Assembly: GCF_000175215.2 (NCBI RefSeq)
Contig: NC_014816.1
Location: forward strand, 2,291,001-2,355,000
Length of the DNA: 64,000 bases
Reading direction: 5' to 3'
DNA from: Asticcacaulis excentricus CB 48
Lineage (GTDB): Bacteria; Pseudomonadota; Alphaproteobacteria; Caulobacterales; Caulobacteraceae
A program made the position numbers and the translations under genes. Shown piece by piece: positions 17,842 to 26,576 of this stretch. How positions within the stretch are numbered: the stretch's first letter is position 1; every line of letters starts with the position of its first letter. The notes under the pieces are model-generated. The model worked only from the letters and a program-made list of their open reading frames with translations. It made no database searches and was not told the origin of the DNA.

Positions 17842-17859
17842 ATGCTCATTATTGAGCAT
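17842..17859. promoter_or_regulatory. palindrome between the IclR-type gene and rhamnonate dehydratase
   Basis: ATGCTCA (17842-17848) and TGAGCAT (17853-17859) flank TTAT. This perfect seven-base inverted repeat lies in the divergent control region, about 75 bases before the dehydratase start. It is the best candidate operator for the adjacent regulator. The role is inferred from symmetry and position. Confidence 0.5.
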
Positions 17860-17932
17860 TTTCACCACGAACCGATCATCTCCGGTCCTCCCGGAACCGC
17901 ATTCGACACGCAGGGTTAAAAAGGCTTCTATT

Positions 17933-19129
17933 ATGGGTTACCCCAAGATCAAGCAGGTGCGCGCATACGTCATTAAAGGTGGCGAGGGCGGCGGCGGCGC
18001 CGATTACCACGATCAGGGCGAAGGCCACTGGATCGACAATCACATTGCGACCTCAATGGGGCGCTATCCGGAATATCGCCAGAGCCGCAAGAGCTTTGGC
18101 ATCAATGTGCTGGGCACGCTGGTCGTTGAGATCGAAGCCGATGACGGCACGGTCGGCTTTGCGGTGACGACGGGTGGTGAGCCCGCCTGTTATATGGTTG
18201 AAAAGCACTTCGCCCGCTTTCTCGAAGGCCGCAACCCGTTTGAGTATGAGCGCATCTGGGATCAGATGTACTTCGGCTCGCAGTATTATGGCCGTAAGGG
18301 GATTGTCGTAAATGCCATTTCCGGCGTCGATCTGGCCTTGTGGGACCTGATGGGCAAGCTGCGTCAGGAGCCGGTCTATCACATGCTGGGCGGCGCGGTG
18401 CGCGACGAATTGCAATTCTATGCGACGGGCGCGCGCCCGGACCTCGCCAAGGAGATGGGCTTTATCGGTGGCAAGCTGCCGCTCTATCACGGCCCCATCG
18501 AAGGCGACGAAGGCCTCAAAAAGAATGTCGAGCTGATCGCCGATATGCGTTCGCGCGTGGGCGAAGACTTCTGGCTGATGTACGACTGCTGGATGGCGCT
18601 CGACGTCAACTATGCGACGAAGCTTGCGCATAAGTGCCATGAGTACGGCCTGAAGTGGATCGAAGAGGCCATCAATCCGGACGACTACTGGGGCTATCAG
18701 CAACTGAAGAAGAACGTACCGGCCGGGATGCTCGTCACCACGGGTGAGCACGAATCAACCCGCTGGGGCTTTAAAATGCTTCTGGAAATGGGCTGCTGCG
18801 ACATCATCCAGCCGGATGTGGGCTGGTGCGGTGGCGTAACCGAGCTTCTGAAAATCTCGGCCCTGGCTGACGCGCATGGTGCACTGGTCGTGCCGCACGG
18901 CTCGTCCGTCTATAGCTACCACTTCGTCATTACGCGCCATAACTCGCCGTTTGCCGAGTTCCTGATGATGGCACCGAAGGCCGATCACGTGGCGCCCATG
19001 TTCCATCCGCAACTGCTCAATGAGCCGATCCCGGAGAAGGGCCGCCTGAAGGTCACCGCGCTCGATAAGCCGGGCTTTGGGGTCAATCTCAACCCCGAAG
19101 TGAAGCTCTATCGCCCCTACGAACACTAA
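17933..19129 (+). CDS. rhmD: L-rhamnonate dehydratase
   Basis: Enolase-superfamily enzyme of 398 aa removing water from L-rhamnonate to give 2-keto-3-deoxy-L-rhamnonate. It follows E. coli RhmD closely: PKIKQVRAYVIKGG, DYHDQGEGHWIDNHIAT, RKSFGINVLGTLVVE, LQFYATGARPDLAKEMGFIG, DCWMALDVNYATKLAH (metal ligand region), the catalytic His in LVVPHGSSVYSYH and DKPGFGVNLN near the end. The start at 17933 (MGYPKIK) matches homologues; the frame reaches back to 17852 without need. It is first in a plus-strand unit with the genes for the next two steps. Confidence 0.96.
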   Translation: MGYPKIKQVRAYVIKGGEGGGGADYHDQGEGHWIDNHIATSMGRYPEYRQSRKSFGINVLGTLVVEIEADDGTVGFAVTTGGEPACYMVEKHFARFLEGRNPFEYERIWDQMYFGSQYYGRKGIVVNAISGVDLALWDLMGKLRQEPVYHMLGGAVRDELQFYATGARPDLAKEMGFIGGKLPLYHGPIEGDEGLKKNVELIADMRSRVGEDFWLMYDCWMALDVNYATKLAHKCHEYGLKWIEEAINPDDYWGYQQLKKNVPAGMLVTTGEHESTRWGFKMLLEMGCCDIIQPDVGWCGGVTELLKISALADAHGALVVPHGSSVYSYHFVITRHNSPFAEFLMMAPKADHVAPMFHPQLLNEPIPEKGRLKVTALDKPGFGVNLNPEVKLYRPYEH

Positions 19130-19136
19130 TGAAACT

Positions 19137-19165
19137 CACCCCTGAAGGCTTTGCCTTCAGGGGTG
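19137..19165 (+). other. 13-base perfect hairpin between rhmD and the hydrolase gene
   Basis: CACCCCTGAAGGC (19137-19149) and GCCTTCAGGGGTG (19153-19165) pair exactly around a TTT loop, eight bases after the rhmD stop. No T-run follows on either strand, so it is not a classical terminator. It may protect the 3' end of rhmD mRNA or partly uncouple expression of rhmD from the downstream genes. Confidence 0.6.
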
Positions 19166-19236
19166 GTCCATATCGTCAGATCAAAGCAAGAGACGCCTCG
19201 CCGCTTTGATCTGGCTTTATTTTTGAGGAAAGCTTT

Positions 19237-20109
19237 ATGAAACTCGTTCGCTTTGGCCCCAAGGGTCAGGAAAAGCCTGGCGTGATCGACGCTGACGGCA
19301 AGCTGCGCGATCTGTCGTCGGTCGTCGCTGACATCACCCCCGAAGAGGTGCGCCTGTCGAAGCTGGCCGGCCTCAAGGCCACCGACGTCTCGGCCCTGCC
19401 GGTTGTCGAAGGCGATGTGCGCTACGGCGTGCCGGTCAACAAGATCGGTAAGATCATCGCGGTAGGCCTCAACTATGCTGACCACGCGGCCGAATCGAAC
19501 CTGCCCGTGCCGTCGGAACCCATCTTCTTCACCAAGGCCGTGACCTCGCTCACCGGCCCCAATGACGACGTGATGAAGCCGCGCGACGCCACCAAGATGG
19601 ACTGGGAAGTGGAACTCGGCCTCATCATCGGCAAGACCTGCCGCTATGTCGAAGAAGCCGATGCGCTGAGCCACGTTGCCGGTTACGTGCTGGTCAACGA
19701 CATCTCCGAGCGCGCTTTCCAGAAGGAGCGCGGTACGCAGTGGGTCAAGGGTAAGGGCTGCGACACCTTCTGCCCGACCGGCCCGTGGCTGGTGACGCCG
19801 GAAGAGATCGGCGACGTGCACAATCTCGACATGTTCCTGAACGTCAATGGCCAGCGCATGCAGACCGGCAACACGAAGACCCTGATCTTCAATGTCGCCC
19901 ACTGCATCAGCTACATCTCGCGCTTCATCACCCTGCAACCGGGCGATCTGGTCATCACCGGCACGCCTCCGGGCGTCGGTGAAGGCAAGAAGCCAAACGC
20001 CATCTACCTCAATGCGGGCGACACCATGCACCTTGGCATCACCGGCCTTGGCGAACAGCGCCAGACCGTTGTGCCGTTCTCGCTCGAACATCAGGAGATC
20101 ATCGGCTAA
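19237..20109 (+). CDS. 2,4-diketo-3-deoxy-L-rhamnonate hydrolase (LRA6 type, FAH family)
   Basis: Fumarylacetoacetate-hydrolase-fold enzyme, 290 aa, expected to split 2,4-diketo-3-deoxy-L-rhamnonate into pyruvate and L-lactate. The fold is seen in IIAVGLNYADHAAES, MDWEVELGLIIGK (metal-binding Glu residues), the Asp in VAGYVLVNDISER, and VITGTPPGVGEGKKP. Assignment to the rhamnose substrate rests on context: it lies between rhmD and the dehydrogenase making its substrate. The same subfamily serves L-fucose pathways, so sequence alone does not fix it. GAGGA precedes the ATG and the stop overlaps the next start by one base. Confidence 0.88.
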   Translation: MKLVRFGPKGQEKPGVIDADGKLRDLSSVVADITPEEVRLSKLAGLKATDVSALPVVEGDVRYGVPVNKIGKIIAVGLNYADHAAESNLPVPSEPIFFTKAVTSLTGPNDDVMKPRDATKMDWEVELGLIIGKTCRYVEEADALSHVAGYVLVNDISERAFQKERGTQWVKGKGCDTFCPTGPWLVTPEEIGDVHNLDMFLNVNGQRMQTGNTKTLIFNVAHCISYISRFITLQPGDLVITGTPPGVGEGKKPNAIYLNAGDTMHLGITGLGEQRQTVVPFSLEHQEIIG

Positions 20110-20855
20110 TGGCTTATGCTGGACGTTTTGAAAACCGCTGCGCCGTCATCACCGGTGCTGCCGGGGGCCTCGGCAAGGCCGCCGCTCAACGCATCATCTC
20201 TGAGGGCGGCAAGGTCGTCCTTTGGGACCTGAACGCGGAACTTCTGGAAACGACCGCAACGGAAATCGGCGCGGCTGGGTTTGTGGCGCTCGATGTCTCA
20301 AAGCTCGAAGAAGTCTCTGCGGCGGCTAAAAAGTCGGCGGAGATCTTAGGCAAGATCGACATTCTGGTCGCTTCGGCGGGCATCACGGGCGCGACCGTGC
20401 CAGTGTGGGAGTTCCCGGTCGAATCGTGGCTGAAGGTCATGGACATCAATCTCAATGGCCTATTCTACTGCAACCGTGAGATCATCCCCTTCATGCTCGA
20501 AAACGGCTATGGCCGCATCGTCAATGTCGCATCGGTCGCGGGCAAGGAAGGCAATCCCAACGCCTCGGCCTATTCGGCCTCCAAGGCGGGCGTGATCGGC
20601 TTTACCAAGTCTCTGGGCAAAGAACTGGCGACCAAAGGCGTCATTGTCAACGCGCTCACTCCGGCGACCTTTGAGTCACCCATTCTGGCGCAACTCCCGC
20701 AAAGCCAGGTCGATTACATGCGCTCAAAGATTCCGATGGGGCGTTTGGGCATTGTCGATGAATCGGCGGCCATGGTCTGCTTCATGGCCTCGGAAGAGTG
20801 CTCCTTCACGACCGCTTCGGTGTTTGACACATCGGGTGGTCGCACGACCTACTAA
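20109..20855 (+). CDS. 2-keto-3-deoxy-L-rhamnonate 4-dehydrogenase (LRA5 type)
   Basis: Short-chain dehydrogenase of 248 aa, expected to oxidise 2-keto-3-deoxy-L-rhamnonate to the 2,4-diketo compound. Motifs: TGAAGGLGKAAA, ASAGITG in place of NNAG, the Ser in VNVASVAGKEGN and YSASKAG with the catalytic Tyr and Lys. The ATG shares a base with the hydrolase stop (TAATG), so the two are coupled. The position and pathway order support the assignment; generic SDR function is the alternative. It ends 183 bases before the lactonase gene. Confidence 0.86.
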   Translation: MAYAGRFENRCAVITGAAGGLGKAAAQRIISEGGKVVLWDLNAELLETTATEIGAAGFVALDVSKLEEVSAAAKKSAEILGKIDILVASAGITGATVPVWEFPVESWLKVMDINLNGLFYCNREIIPFMLENGYGRIVNVASVAGKEGNPNASAYSASKAGVIGFTKSLGKELATKGVIVNALTPATFESPILAQLPQSQVDYMRSKIPMGRLGIVDESAAMVCFMASEECSFTTASVFDTSGGRTTY

Positions 20856-21038
20856 ACGCTCTCACGGCGGCGCCTGACGGGGCCGCCGTTCTCTTATAAC
20901 AAAGCACGCAAATCGCTATGGTGAGTCGAAAAGACTTAGCCGGCGAGACACGCAGCAAAGCGTACTTTCGTACATGAGCCGCGTATCGCAGACGGATGAG
21001 GCTTTGCAGACCTCCAGAGCGACGGGCTCGGAGGAAAC

Positions 21039-21947
21039 ATGACAAAACTGCCCTTTATCGACGCCCACATCCATCTGTGGGACCTCGACCATCTGCGCTA
21101 CGGCTGGCTGAGCGCGCCGTTCGACGATACCGGCGTCAATGGCTCGACCGAGGCCATCGCCTCGACCTACCTCCCCGCGCATTATCAGGCTGACGCCACG
21201 GGGTTCGACGTGCGCGGTACCGTGCATATCGACGCCGGCGCGCATCCGGACGACGCCCTCGCCGAGACAAAATGGCTGCAAAAGCTGCATGAACAGACCC
21301 GTCTGCCTACTGCGATCGTCGCCTTTGCCGGCCTGAACGATCCGAAGGTCGAAGCCTTGCTGGAAGCCCATGCGCAGCATTCCGCCGTACGCGGCATCCG
21401 CCATATCCTCAACTGGCACCCCAACCCCTATTTCAGCTATACACCCGCTAACCTGCTGGAGGATCCGCAATGGCAGGCGGGTTATGCGCTCCTGGCCAAA
21501 TATGGCCTGTCCTTTGACCTGCAAATCTATGAAAATCAGATGGCGGCCGCGGCCGCTCTGGCGGCCAAACATCCGGATGTTCCTGTGATGCTCAATCATG
21601 CTGGCATGCCGGTCAATGACGGTAACGGCCATCTGAGCCGCTGGGAAGCGGGCCTGAAGACGCTCGCCGCCCAACCGAATGTCTCAGTGAAAATTTCCGG
21701 CATGGGCTTTGCCAACCGTCACTGGACAACGCAAACCATCCGCCCGCTCGTGCTGACCGTCATCGACATCTTCGGCACGGATCGCGTGATGTTTGCCTCT
21801 GACGTACCCACCGACAAGCTCTTCTCGGACTACAAGACTATCATGGACGCTTTCGACGCGGTGACCTGTGACTTCTCCGACACTGAGAGACGGGCCATGT
21901 TCGCGGGCAATGCGAACCGGCTTTATCGCCTGGAGCTCGAAGTCTGA
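21039..21947 (+). CDS. L-rhamnono-1,4-lactonase (LRA2 type, amidohydrolase family)
   Basis: Amidohydrolase-2 family protein of 302 aa that should open L-rhamnono-lactone to L-rhamnonate, the second pathway step. The metal motif is DAHIHLWDLD at residues 8-17; further conserved parts are GIRHILNW, VMLNHAGMPV and the metal Asp in MFASDVPTDK. This is the lactonase clade used in rhamnose, fucose and related sugar-acid routes; substrate is assigned from the neighbouring genes. GGAGG precedes the start. The preceding 183-base gap may hold its own promoter. It is convergent with the PseH-like gene, only two bases away. Confidence 0.87.
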   Translation: MTKLPFIDAHIHLWDLDHLRYGWLSAPFDDTGVNGSTEAIASTYLPAHYQADATGFDVRGTVHIDAGAHPDDALAETKWLQKLHEQTRLPTAIVAFAGLNDPKVEALLEAHAQHSAVRGIRHILNWHPNPYFSYTPANLLEDPQWQAGYALLAKYGLSFDLQIYENQMAAAAALAAKHPDVPVMLNHAGMPVNDGNGHLSRWEAGLKTLAAQPNVSVKISGMGFANRHWTTQTIRPLVLTVIDIFGTDRVMFASDVPTDKLFSDYKTIMDAFDAVTCDFSDTERRAMFAGNANRLYRLELEV

Positions 21948-21949
21948 GA

Positions 21950-22510
21950 CTACTCGGTCTCCTTACCGTCCCAGTTACGCGTATCTGGGAACTTCTTACG
22001 AAAGGCGCGCCATTCCGCCGCCTCCTGCTCGAAGATATGCAGGTCGTGGCGCACATCGTTTTTGAGGACGTGGTTTTTTAGCACACCGACATGGCGATAG
22101 CCGTTGAAGGCTTGTGCCCGCACCACGCGATCGTTCCAGTTTACGATGTGATTGACCAGCTTATGCAGACCCAACGTACAGAAGGCGTGGTTCAGCGTGC
22201 CGATAAAGTTATAGGCCGACAAGGTGGGCGACACGGCTTCGTCGCCCACATAGACGCCCACCTCGCCTATACCATTCACCCGATCCGTCACCGTGATCGA
22301 CGTATAGCCGACGTCGCGGCCTTCGATGCAGATGATGCGATGATGATAATCGTCACGGCTCGCACAACGTTCAATCCAGCCCCGCTGGCGCTCGATATCG
22401 TAGGGCACATCGGTAAGCATAAACTGGGTGATGCGCGCAGATGTGCGCCAATCCAGCAGCATCTTGGCGTCATCCGGCTGCACCGGTCTGTAGCTTAAAA
22501 ACTCATACAC
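21950..22510 (-). CDS. PseH-like GNAT N-acyltransferase
   Basis: GNAT-family protein of 186 aa resembling PseH, which N-acetylates the 4-amino group of a UDP-linked 2,4,6-trideoxy-altrosamine in pseudaminic-acid synthesis. The LDWRTSARITQFM segment near residue 20 is the PseH-type nucleotide-sugar end; IGEVGVYVGDE and the C-terminal NDRVVRAQAFNGYRHVG form the acyl-donor core. At 186 aa it is longer than typical PseH (about 160-180). It is the last gene of a ten-gene minus-strand operon and overlaps pseG by eight bases. Because the operon makes acyl carrier protein and KAS enzymes, the donor may be an acyl-ACP rather than acetyl-CoA; that is inference. Confidence 0.8.
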   Translation of the reverse strand: MYEFLSYRPVQPDDAKMLLDWRTSARITQFMLTDVPYDIERQRGWIERCASRDDYHHRIICIEGRDVGYTSITVTDRVNGIGEVGVYVGDEAVSPTLSAYNFIGTLNHAFCTLGLHKLVNHIVNWNDRVVRAQAFNGYRHVGVLKNHVLKNDVRHDLHIFEQEAAEWRAFRKKFPDTRNWDGKETE

Positions 22511-23489
22511 GGGTCATCGCCTCCACTATTCGTTCCGCACCGCACCCATCGACCAGAGAATGGGCTCTGGCCGCCTCGGTCACACGGCCGAGTACATCAG
22601 ACAGAAGGGTCTTTACCTTGTCATTAAAGCCGTCGGGCCAGCCTTCACGCGCGTCCAACACCGGATAGGGCGAGGCGCTGAGCGAGGCCGCCTGATTATC
22701 GACCACCACCATGACCAGCGCGGGCAGGCCCATGGCGGCGATCTCACCGACACTACCTCCGGCTGCCGTAACCACCAGAGACGCCCCGCTTAAGACCTCG
22801 GCCACATTGTCGGGCGACAGGTAAAGTTTCAAAGCCGCATGGGCCGCACACAGGCGACGCAAGGCATCAACATCGCCATTGGCAGGCCCTACGATCAGGC
22901 GGATATCATAGCGCGGCGCGACCTCAAGCAGGGCCTCCGCGCACAGGGCTGTAAAGCCTCTGGGATCTGATCCGCCAAACAGAACGCAGATGTGAGCGCG
23001 ACGCGGCGCCGGGTAGGAGCGACGAAACTCGTGGCGGATGGGCGCATAATCCGGCCCCAGACACAGATGCGCATCCGGCGTGATTTCGGCATACATCTGC
23101 GGCGATGCCGAAGCGGCGGCATTGATCACCAGATGAACGTTCAGCGGCCGCACCTGCGCCAGATCATCAAACGCGGCCAGCCGATAATCCGCACACAGAT
23201 CGGTATAAAATACAGCCTCCGCTGCGTAGGAATCGACCAGCAACAGCTCGCCCGTCGGCACACTGGCGCGTATGGCCGCGGCATCTTGCGGGCTACCGAT
23301 CGCTGTCTCCAGTCGCCGGCAGCCGGCGCCGATCTGCGCCAGACGTGAACGAATGGCCTCGGAGGAGTCATTGAGCAGAAAGGTCACGGCCATACCGCGA
23401 TGACGCGCCGCTTCAGCCACGGCGAAACAGCGCATAAAGTGGCCCAGACCGATCTGCGCTGAGGCTTCGGTGCGCACCCACAACTGCAT
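22503..23489 (-). CDS. pseG: PseG, UDP-2,4-diacetamido-trideoxy-altropyranose hydrolase
   Basis: 328-aa GT-B-fold hydrolase that removes UDP to free 2,4-diacetamido-2,4,6-trideoxy-L-altrose, precursor of pseudaminic acid. Family signatures: RTEASAQIGLGHFMRC at the N-terminus (with the catalytic His), GPDYAPIRHEFR, FGGSDPRGF and the UDP-binding block AAGGSVGEIAAMGLP. The length is usual. It is coupled to the preceding KAS III gene, sharing the junction at 23489, and to the PseH-like gene after it. PseB, PseC and PseI are not in the window. Confidence 0.92.
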   Translation of the reverse strand: MQLWVRTEASAQIGLGHFMRCFAVAEAARHRGMAVTFLLNDSSEAIRSRLAQIGAGCRRLETAIGSPQDAAAIRASVPTGELLLVDSYAAEAVFYTDLCADYRLAAFDDLAQVRPLNVHLVINAAASASPQMYAEITPDAHLCLGPDYAPIRHEFRRSYPAPRRAHICVLFGGSDPRGFTALCAEALLEVAPRYDIRLIVGPANGDVDALRRLCAAHAALKLYLSPDNVAEVLSGASLVVTAAGGSVGEIAAMGLPALVMVVVDNQAASLSASPYPVLDAREGWPDGFNDKVKTLLSDVLGRVTEAARAHSLVDGCGAERIVEAMTRV

Positions 23490-24502
23490 CAGGGCACCCT
23501 AACGATGTCGATGAGATCAGGTGAAGGCGTCGTCCATACGGCGCTTGACCACGACCAGCCGACGCCAAACCCACACAAAAGAAGACGCAGCGGTGTCGTG
23601 TCTGACAAGCGCGGTTCGCCAGTCGAAAGCCGGTCGCACATGGCCAGTGGGATGGAGGCTGAGGACGTATTTCCATAGTCGCGCACCGCATAGACCATCT
23701 GATCTTCACGTGCCTTTATCTTGTGCCCCAATGTCTTCAACATGAGCGCATTGGCCTGATGCAGGACGACGTGATCCATCGCGTCAATCACTTCACCTGC
23801 GGCAATGAGGGCACGGGCAACACTCGGTGCCACCTGCTTCAAAGAGAAGGCCATAACCTGCGTCCCGTCCATAAACAGGCGCGGCGGACCGCTCTCTGCC
23901 AATCCGCCGGTGCGGGACATAAGATAGGGCGCACCGGATCCGTCCGAGCCAAGATCAAAGGCGATCCCGGCCTCGCCGGCTTCCAGCGCCGTCACGGACA
24001 CAGCATCGCCGAAAAGGGGTTTAAGCGCGCGATTGTCTTCATCGATCATGCGTGTCGTCATATCGCCGGTGACTAGAAGCGCGCGGCTAATGCCTGCTGT
24101 CTGCATCAGTGACGAGACGACCGACAATCCATAAACGTAGCCTGAACAGCCGAGGGCGATATCGAGACAGAGCGCTCCGTTACCTACACCCAGACGATTT
24201 TGCAGCACACAGGCCGTCGAGGGTAGCGGATAGTCCGGCGTCTGGGTCACCACGATCAGCAAGCCGACACTGTCCGCTGACCAGCCGAGCCCGTCTAGGA
24301 GCCGACGCGACGCCACCTCGCCCAACTGGGAAACCGTGTGGGCGTCTGAGACGGGGCGTCGTTCAATCCCCGTAGCCGCGATGATCTTGGTTATTGCGTC
24401 TTCGCCAAAATGCGCACCCAGGTCGCGGTTTTCGCTCACCGCTTCAGGCAGGGATGTAACGATCCCCCTAAGCACTGGACCTGGTATGCTGAATGCGACC
24501 AT
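23489..24502 (-). CDS. 3-oxoacyl-ACP synthase III paralogue A
   Basis: KAS III (FabH-type) condensing enzyme, 337 aa. The active site is complete: Cys119 in ALGCSGYVYG, His248 in HQAN and Asn278 in YGNTSSAS. Such enzymes condense an acyl-CoA starter with malonyl-ACP. It is clearly paralogous to the KAS III at 29295-30356 (shared LGCSGYxYG, FGDA, GSDGSGA and GVGWSW blocks). It lies between a FabG-like gene and pseG with overlaps on both sides, so its product most likely feeds the sugar pathway and not membrane lipid synthesis. No KAS I/II is nearby, which limits chain length to a short acyl. Confidence 0.9.
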   Translation of the reverse strand: MVAFSIPGPVLRGIVTSLPEAVSENRDLGAHFGEDAITKIIAATGIERRPVSDAHTVSQLGEVASRRLLDGLGWSADSVGLLIVVTQTPDYPLPSTACVLQNRLGVGNGALCLDIALGCSGYVYGLSVVSSLMQTAGISRALLVTGDMTTRMIDEDNRALKPLFGDAVSVTALEAGEAGIAFDLGSDGSGAPYLMSRTGGLAESGPPRLFMDGTQVMAFSLKQVAPSVARALIAAGEVIDAMDHVVLHQANALMLKTLGHKIKAREDQMVYAVRDYGNTSSASIPLAMCDRLSTGEPRLSDTTPLRLLLCGFGVGWSWSSAVWTTPSPDLIDIVRVP

Positions 24503-25233
24503 CAGTTTGTCAGGCCCCCATCGACCGTCAGGGTCTGACCCGTGATAAAACCCGCCTCATCGGACAACAAAAAGCGCACCAGCGGCGTGATGTCGGTAAG
24601 ATCGCACAAACGCCCAAGGGGCGTGCGACGTACGATCTGCTCCAGTTGGCGGTCATCGAGCCCCGCAGACAGAGCCGTCTTCATATAGCCCGGCGCGATG
24701 GAATTGACGGTGATGCCCAGCCGCCCGACTTCACGTGAAAGGGCACGGCCAAAGCCATCCATGCCCGCTTTCGACGCCGCGTAGGCGCTCAAGCCCGTAT
24801 AGCCGCGCAGGCCCGTGATCGAAGAAATATTGATGATGCGACCGGGCTTACGGGTACGTTGCATCCGACGCAAGGCGGCACGCGTAAGCGCCATGGCCCC
24901 GGTCAGATTGACCTGCAAGACCCGCTCAATATCGGCCAGCGGCAAGGTCGACAAGATGCCCTCAACCGATATACCGGCATTGTTGACGACGCCCCAGGGA
25001 GCGCTGTCGAAATGCGCTACAGCGGCGGCGCTAAAGGCTTCTATGGCCGCGTTATCGCCCATATCGCAGGTCTGCCAGAAAAAGCGTGGCCCGTGCTGAT
25101 CCTGAAGGATGCGCACCTCGTCGCTATGGGTGGTGGAACAGCCCGCAACGTCGTAGCCTGCCAACAGAAGATCGGAGGCGATGGCGTGACCCAGACCGCG
25201 ACTTACCCCGCTAATTATCACCCAGCGCGTCAT
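24502..25233 (-). CDS. FabG-like short-chain reductase A
   Basis: 243-aa SDR, probably 3-oxoacyl-ACP reductase. It shows SGVSRGLGHAIA for NAD(P), NNAGIS, the Ser in INISSITGLRG, YAASKAG and the closing TGQTLTVDGG typical of FabG. It sits directly between the KAS III that makes a 3-oxoacyl chain and the adenylating ligase, overlapping both neighbours by one and four bases. A 3-hydroxyacyl-carrier product would follow from KAS III and this enzyme; that step is inferred from order and family. Confidence 0.88.
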   Translation of the reverse strand: MTRWVIISGVSRGLGHAIASDLLLAGYDVAGCSTTHSDEVRILQDQHGPRFFWQTCDMGDNAAIEAFSAAAVAHFDSAPWGVVNNAGISVEGILSTLPLADIERVLQVNLTGAMALTRAALRRMQRTRKPGRIINISSITGLRGYTGLSAYAASKAGMDGFGRALSREVGRLGITVNSIAPGYMKTALSAGLDDRQLEQIVRRTPLGRLCDLTDITPLVRFLLSDEAGFITGQTLTVDGGLTN

Positions 25234-26336
25234 GCCTCAGCCCTCGATTTCTTACCTGTCTCTGCGCGGGCAATGGCCTCAACGAAGCGAAGCCCTACCG
25301 GGCGACTGGCGCGCGGCAGACCCTGAATATACACCTTCACTTCGGTCTCATCCGCGCCCGGCGCAAGGGCGATTTCAGCGCTCAAAACGTGCCCTGTAAT
25401 GGGGCTTGGTCGCGCCCAGACACGTGCATCAGCCACGGCAGGACACAGGCTCAGATAGGCCTCGACCTCCTCCGGAAAGACTTTGACGCCACCAATGTTA
25501 ACGAGACTATCCAGTCTACCGCGAAAGCGCACGCGACCGTTTTCAACACTCACTACGTCGCGCGTATCGTGACCGTCAACAAGCAGCGTTCCGGCTTCGG
25601 ACAGAGACAGGCGATCGCCCAATGCGCTCTGCGGAAATCCAGCCTGCCCGTCACTGACGGTGAGGATCACACCCAACTCTGTGGTGGCGTAGATATGGCG
25701 GATATGGGCCCCCGGAAACCGGGCGCGCAGGGCATCAAGCAGACCCTGATCCACGGCTTCACCGCCGAGTGTCACCCCGCGCAAGGACAGGCCCGAGGGG
25801 GCGCTCATCAAAAAGGCGCGCCAGAAGGTCGGCGTGCCGCTGATGTGCGAAGCCTGGTGGCGGTCGGCCAGTTGGGCCATAACGGCAATGTCCGCCCCTT
25901 CCGGCGGCGCGATCAGGGTGTGACCGCCGATCAGGGCGGAAAGGATCACCTGCATTCCGGCAAAGCTGAACGGATGATAAGTCAGAAGCCAGCACGCTTT
26001 CGAACCGCCCTGAGTGATGGCAGCGGTCAGCTTTGCCATCTCGTGGCCAGCCCATTTGGGCGCACCCGTGGTGCCCGAGGTTTGCAACCAGACGCGAGCG
26101 GAAAGCTCCACCTCAGGCTCCGCCAATAACGGCCCGTCTACACGCTGAACGAACAGGTCTGTCTTTTGTTTTTGCGCAGCGATCAGGGCGGTGATAAGTC
26201 CGGCAACCGAGCGGTCACTTGTGCCGTAAACCTTATCTGATGTCTGAAAAACCTCGGCGCGGGCATGCAGATCATCGGCGGACATAACCTGCCCGTCTTC
26301 GATGAGCCGAAACGAGATGCCGAGGGAAAAATCCAT
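25230..26336 (-). CDS. short AMP-forming acyl ligase
   Basis: Adenylate-forming enzyme of 368 aa, well below the 500-550 aa usual for the family. Core motifs remain: P-loop TSGTTGAPK (86-94), YATTELG (216-222), GRLDSLVNIGGVKVFPEEVE (273-292) and a C-terminal TGKKSR with a plausible catalytic Lys363. The shortened N-terminus lacks most of the first subdomain. The gene begins immediately after the acyl carrier protein gene (adjacent, no spacer), which points to loading of a carboxylic acid onto that carrier via an acyl-adenylate. The acid is unknown. It overlaps the FabG-like gene by four bases. Confidence 0.85.
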   Translation of the reverse strand: MDFSLGISFRLIEDGQVMSADDLHARAEVFQTSDKVYGTSDRSVAGLITALIAAQKQKTDLFVQRVDGPLLAEPEVELSARVWLQTSGTTGAPKWAGHEMAKLTAAITQGGSKACWLLTYHPFSFAGMQVILSALIGGHTLIAPPEGADIAVMAQLADRHQASHISGTPTFWRAFLMSAPSGLSLRGVTLGGEAVDQGLLDALRARFPGAHIRHIYATTELGVILTVSDGQAGFPQSALGDRLSLSEAGTLLVDGHDTRDVVSVENGRVRFRGRLDSLVNIGGVKVFPEEVEAYLSLCPAVADARVWARPSPITGHVLSAEIALAPGADETEVKVYIQGLPRASRPVGLRFVEAIARAETGKKSRAEA

Positions 26337-26576
26337 CTAGGCCGCCTTTGTAAACAGGGCCGCCAGTTCGCCGGCCGTGTGGAACAGCACAAAGCCCTCG
26401 CGGAAGGGCTGAAGCCCTGTTTTCTCTTCGAGCGCCACCACGAGCGTCGCCAGATCCAGACTGTCGATATCGAGCGGCCCGTTGAGCAGCGGCGTATCGG
26501 CCTCAATGGGCGACACGGCTGCGCCTTTCTCGGACAAAATCTGGATTAGCTCCTCGCGGACAAGATCAAAGCTCAT
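26337..26576 (-). CDS. acyl carrier protein A
   Basis: 79-aa acyl carrier protein. The phosphopantetheine site is DIDSLDLATLV with Ser39, and the flanking LLNGPLDIDSL and VVALEEKTGL match the helix II region. It is distinct from a housekeeping AcpP in sequence and context. It stands between the alpha/beta hydrolase (11-base overlap) and the adenylating ligase (no gap), so it is the dedicated carrier of this operon. Confidence 0.88.
   Translation of the reverse strand: MSFDLVREELIQILSEKGAAVSPIEADTPLLNGPLDIDSLDLATLVVALEEKTGLQPFREGFVLFHTAGELAALFTKAA

Noticed and set aside
19126..20091. 321-codon minus-strand open frame
   Set aside because: Antisense to the diketo-deoxyrhamnonate hydrolase gene and without a ribosome site or known motif.
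17933..21947. These genes as an L-fucose pathway
   Set aside because: The dehydratase matches RhmD along its whole length and the dehydrogenase at 16626-17405 carries rhamnose-dehydrogenase strings; L-fuconate dehydratase differs.
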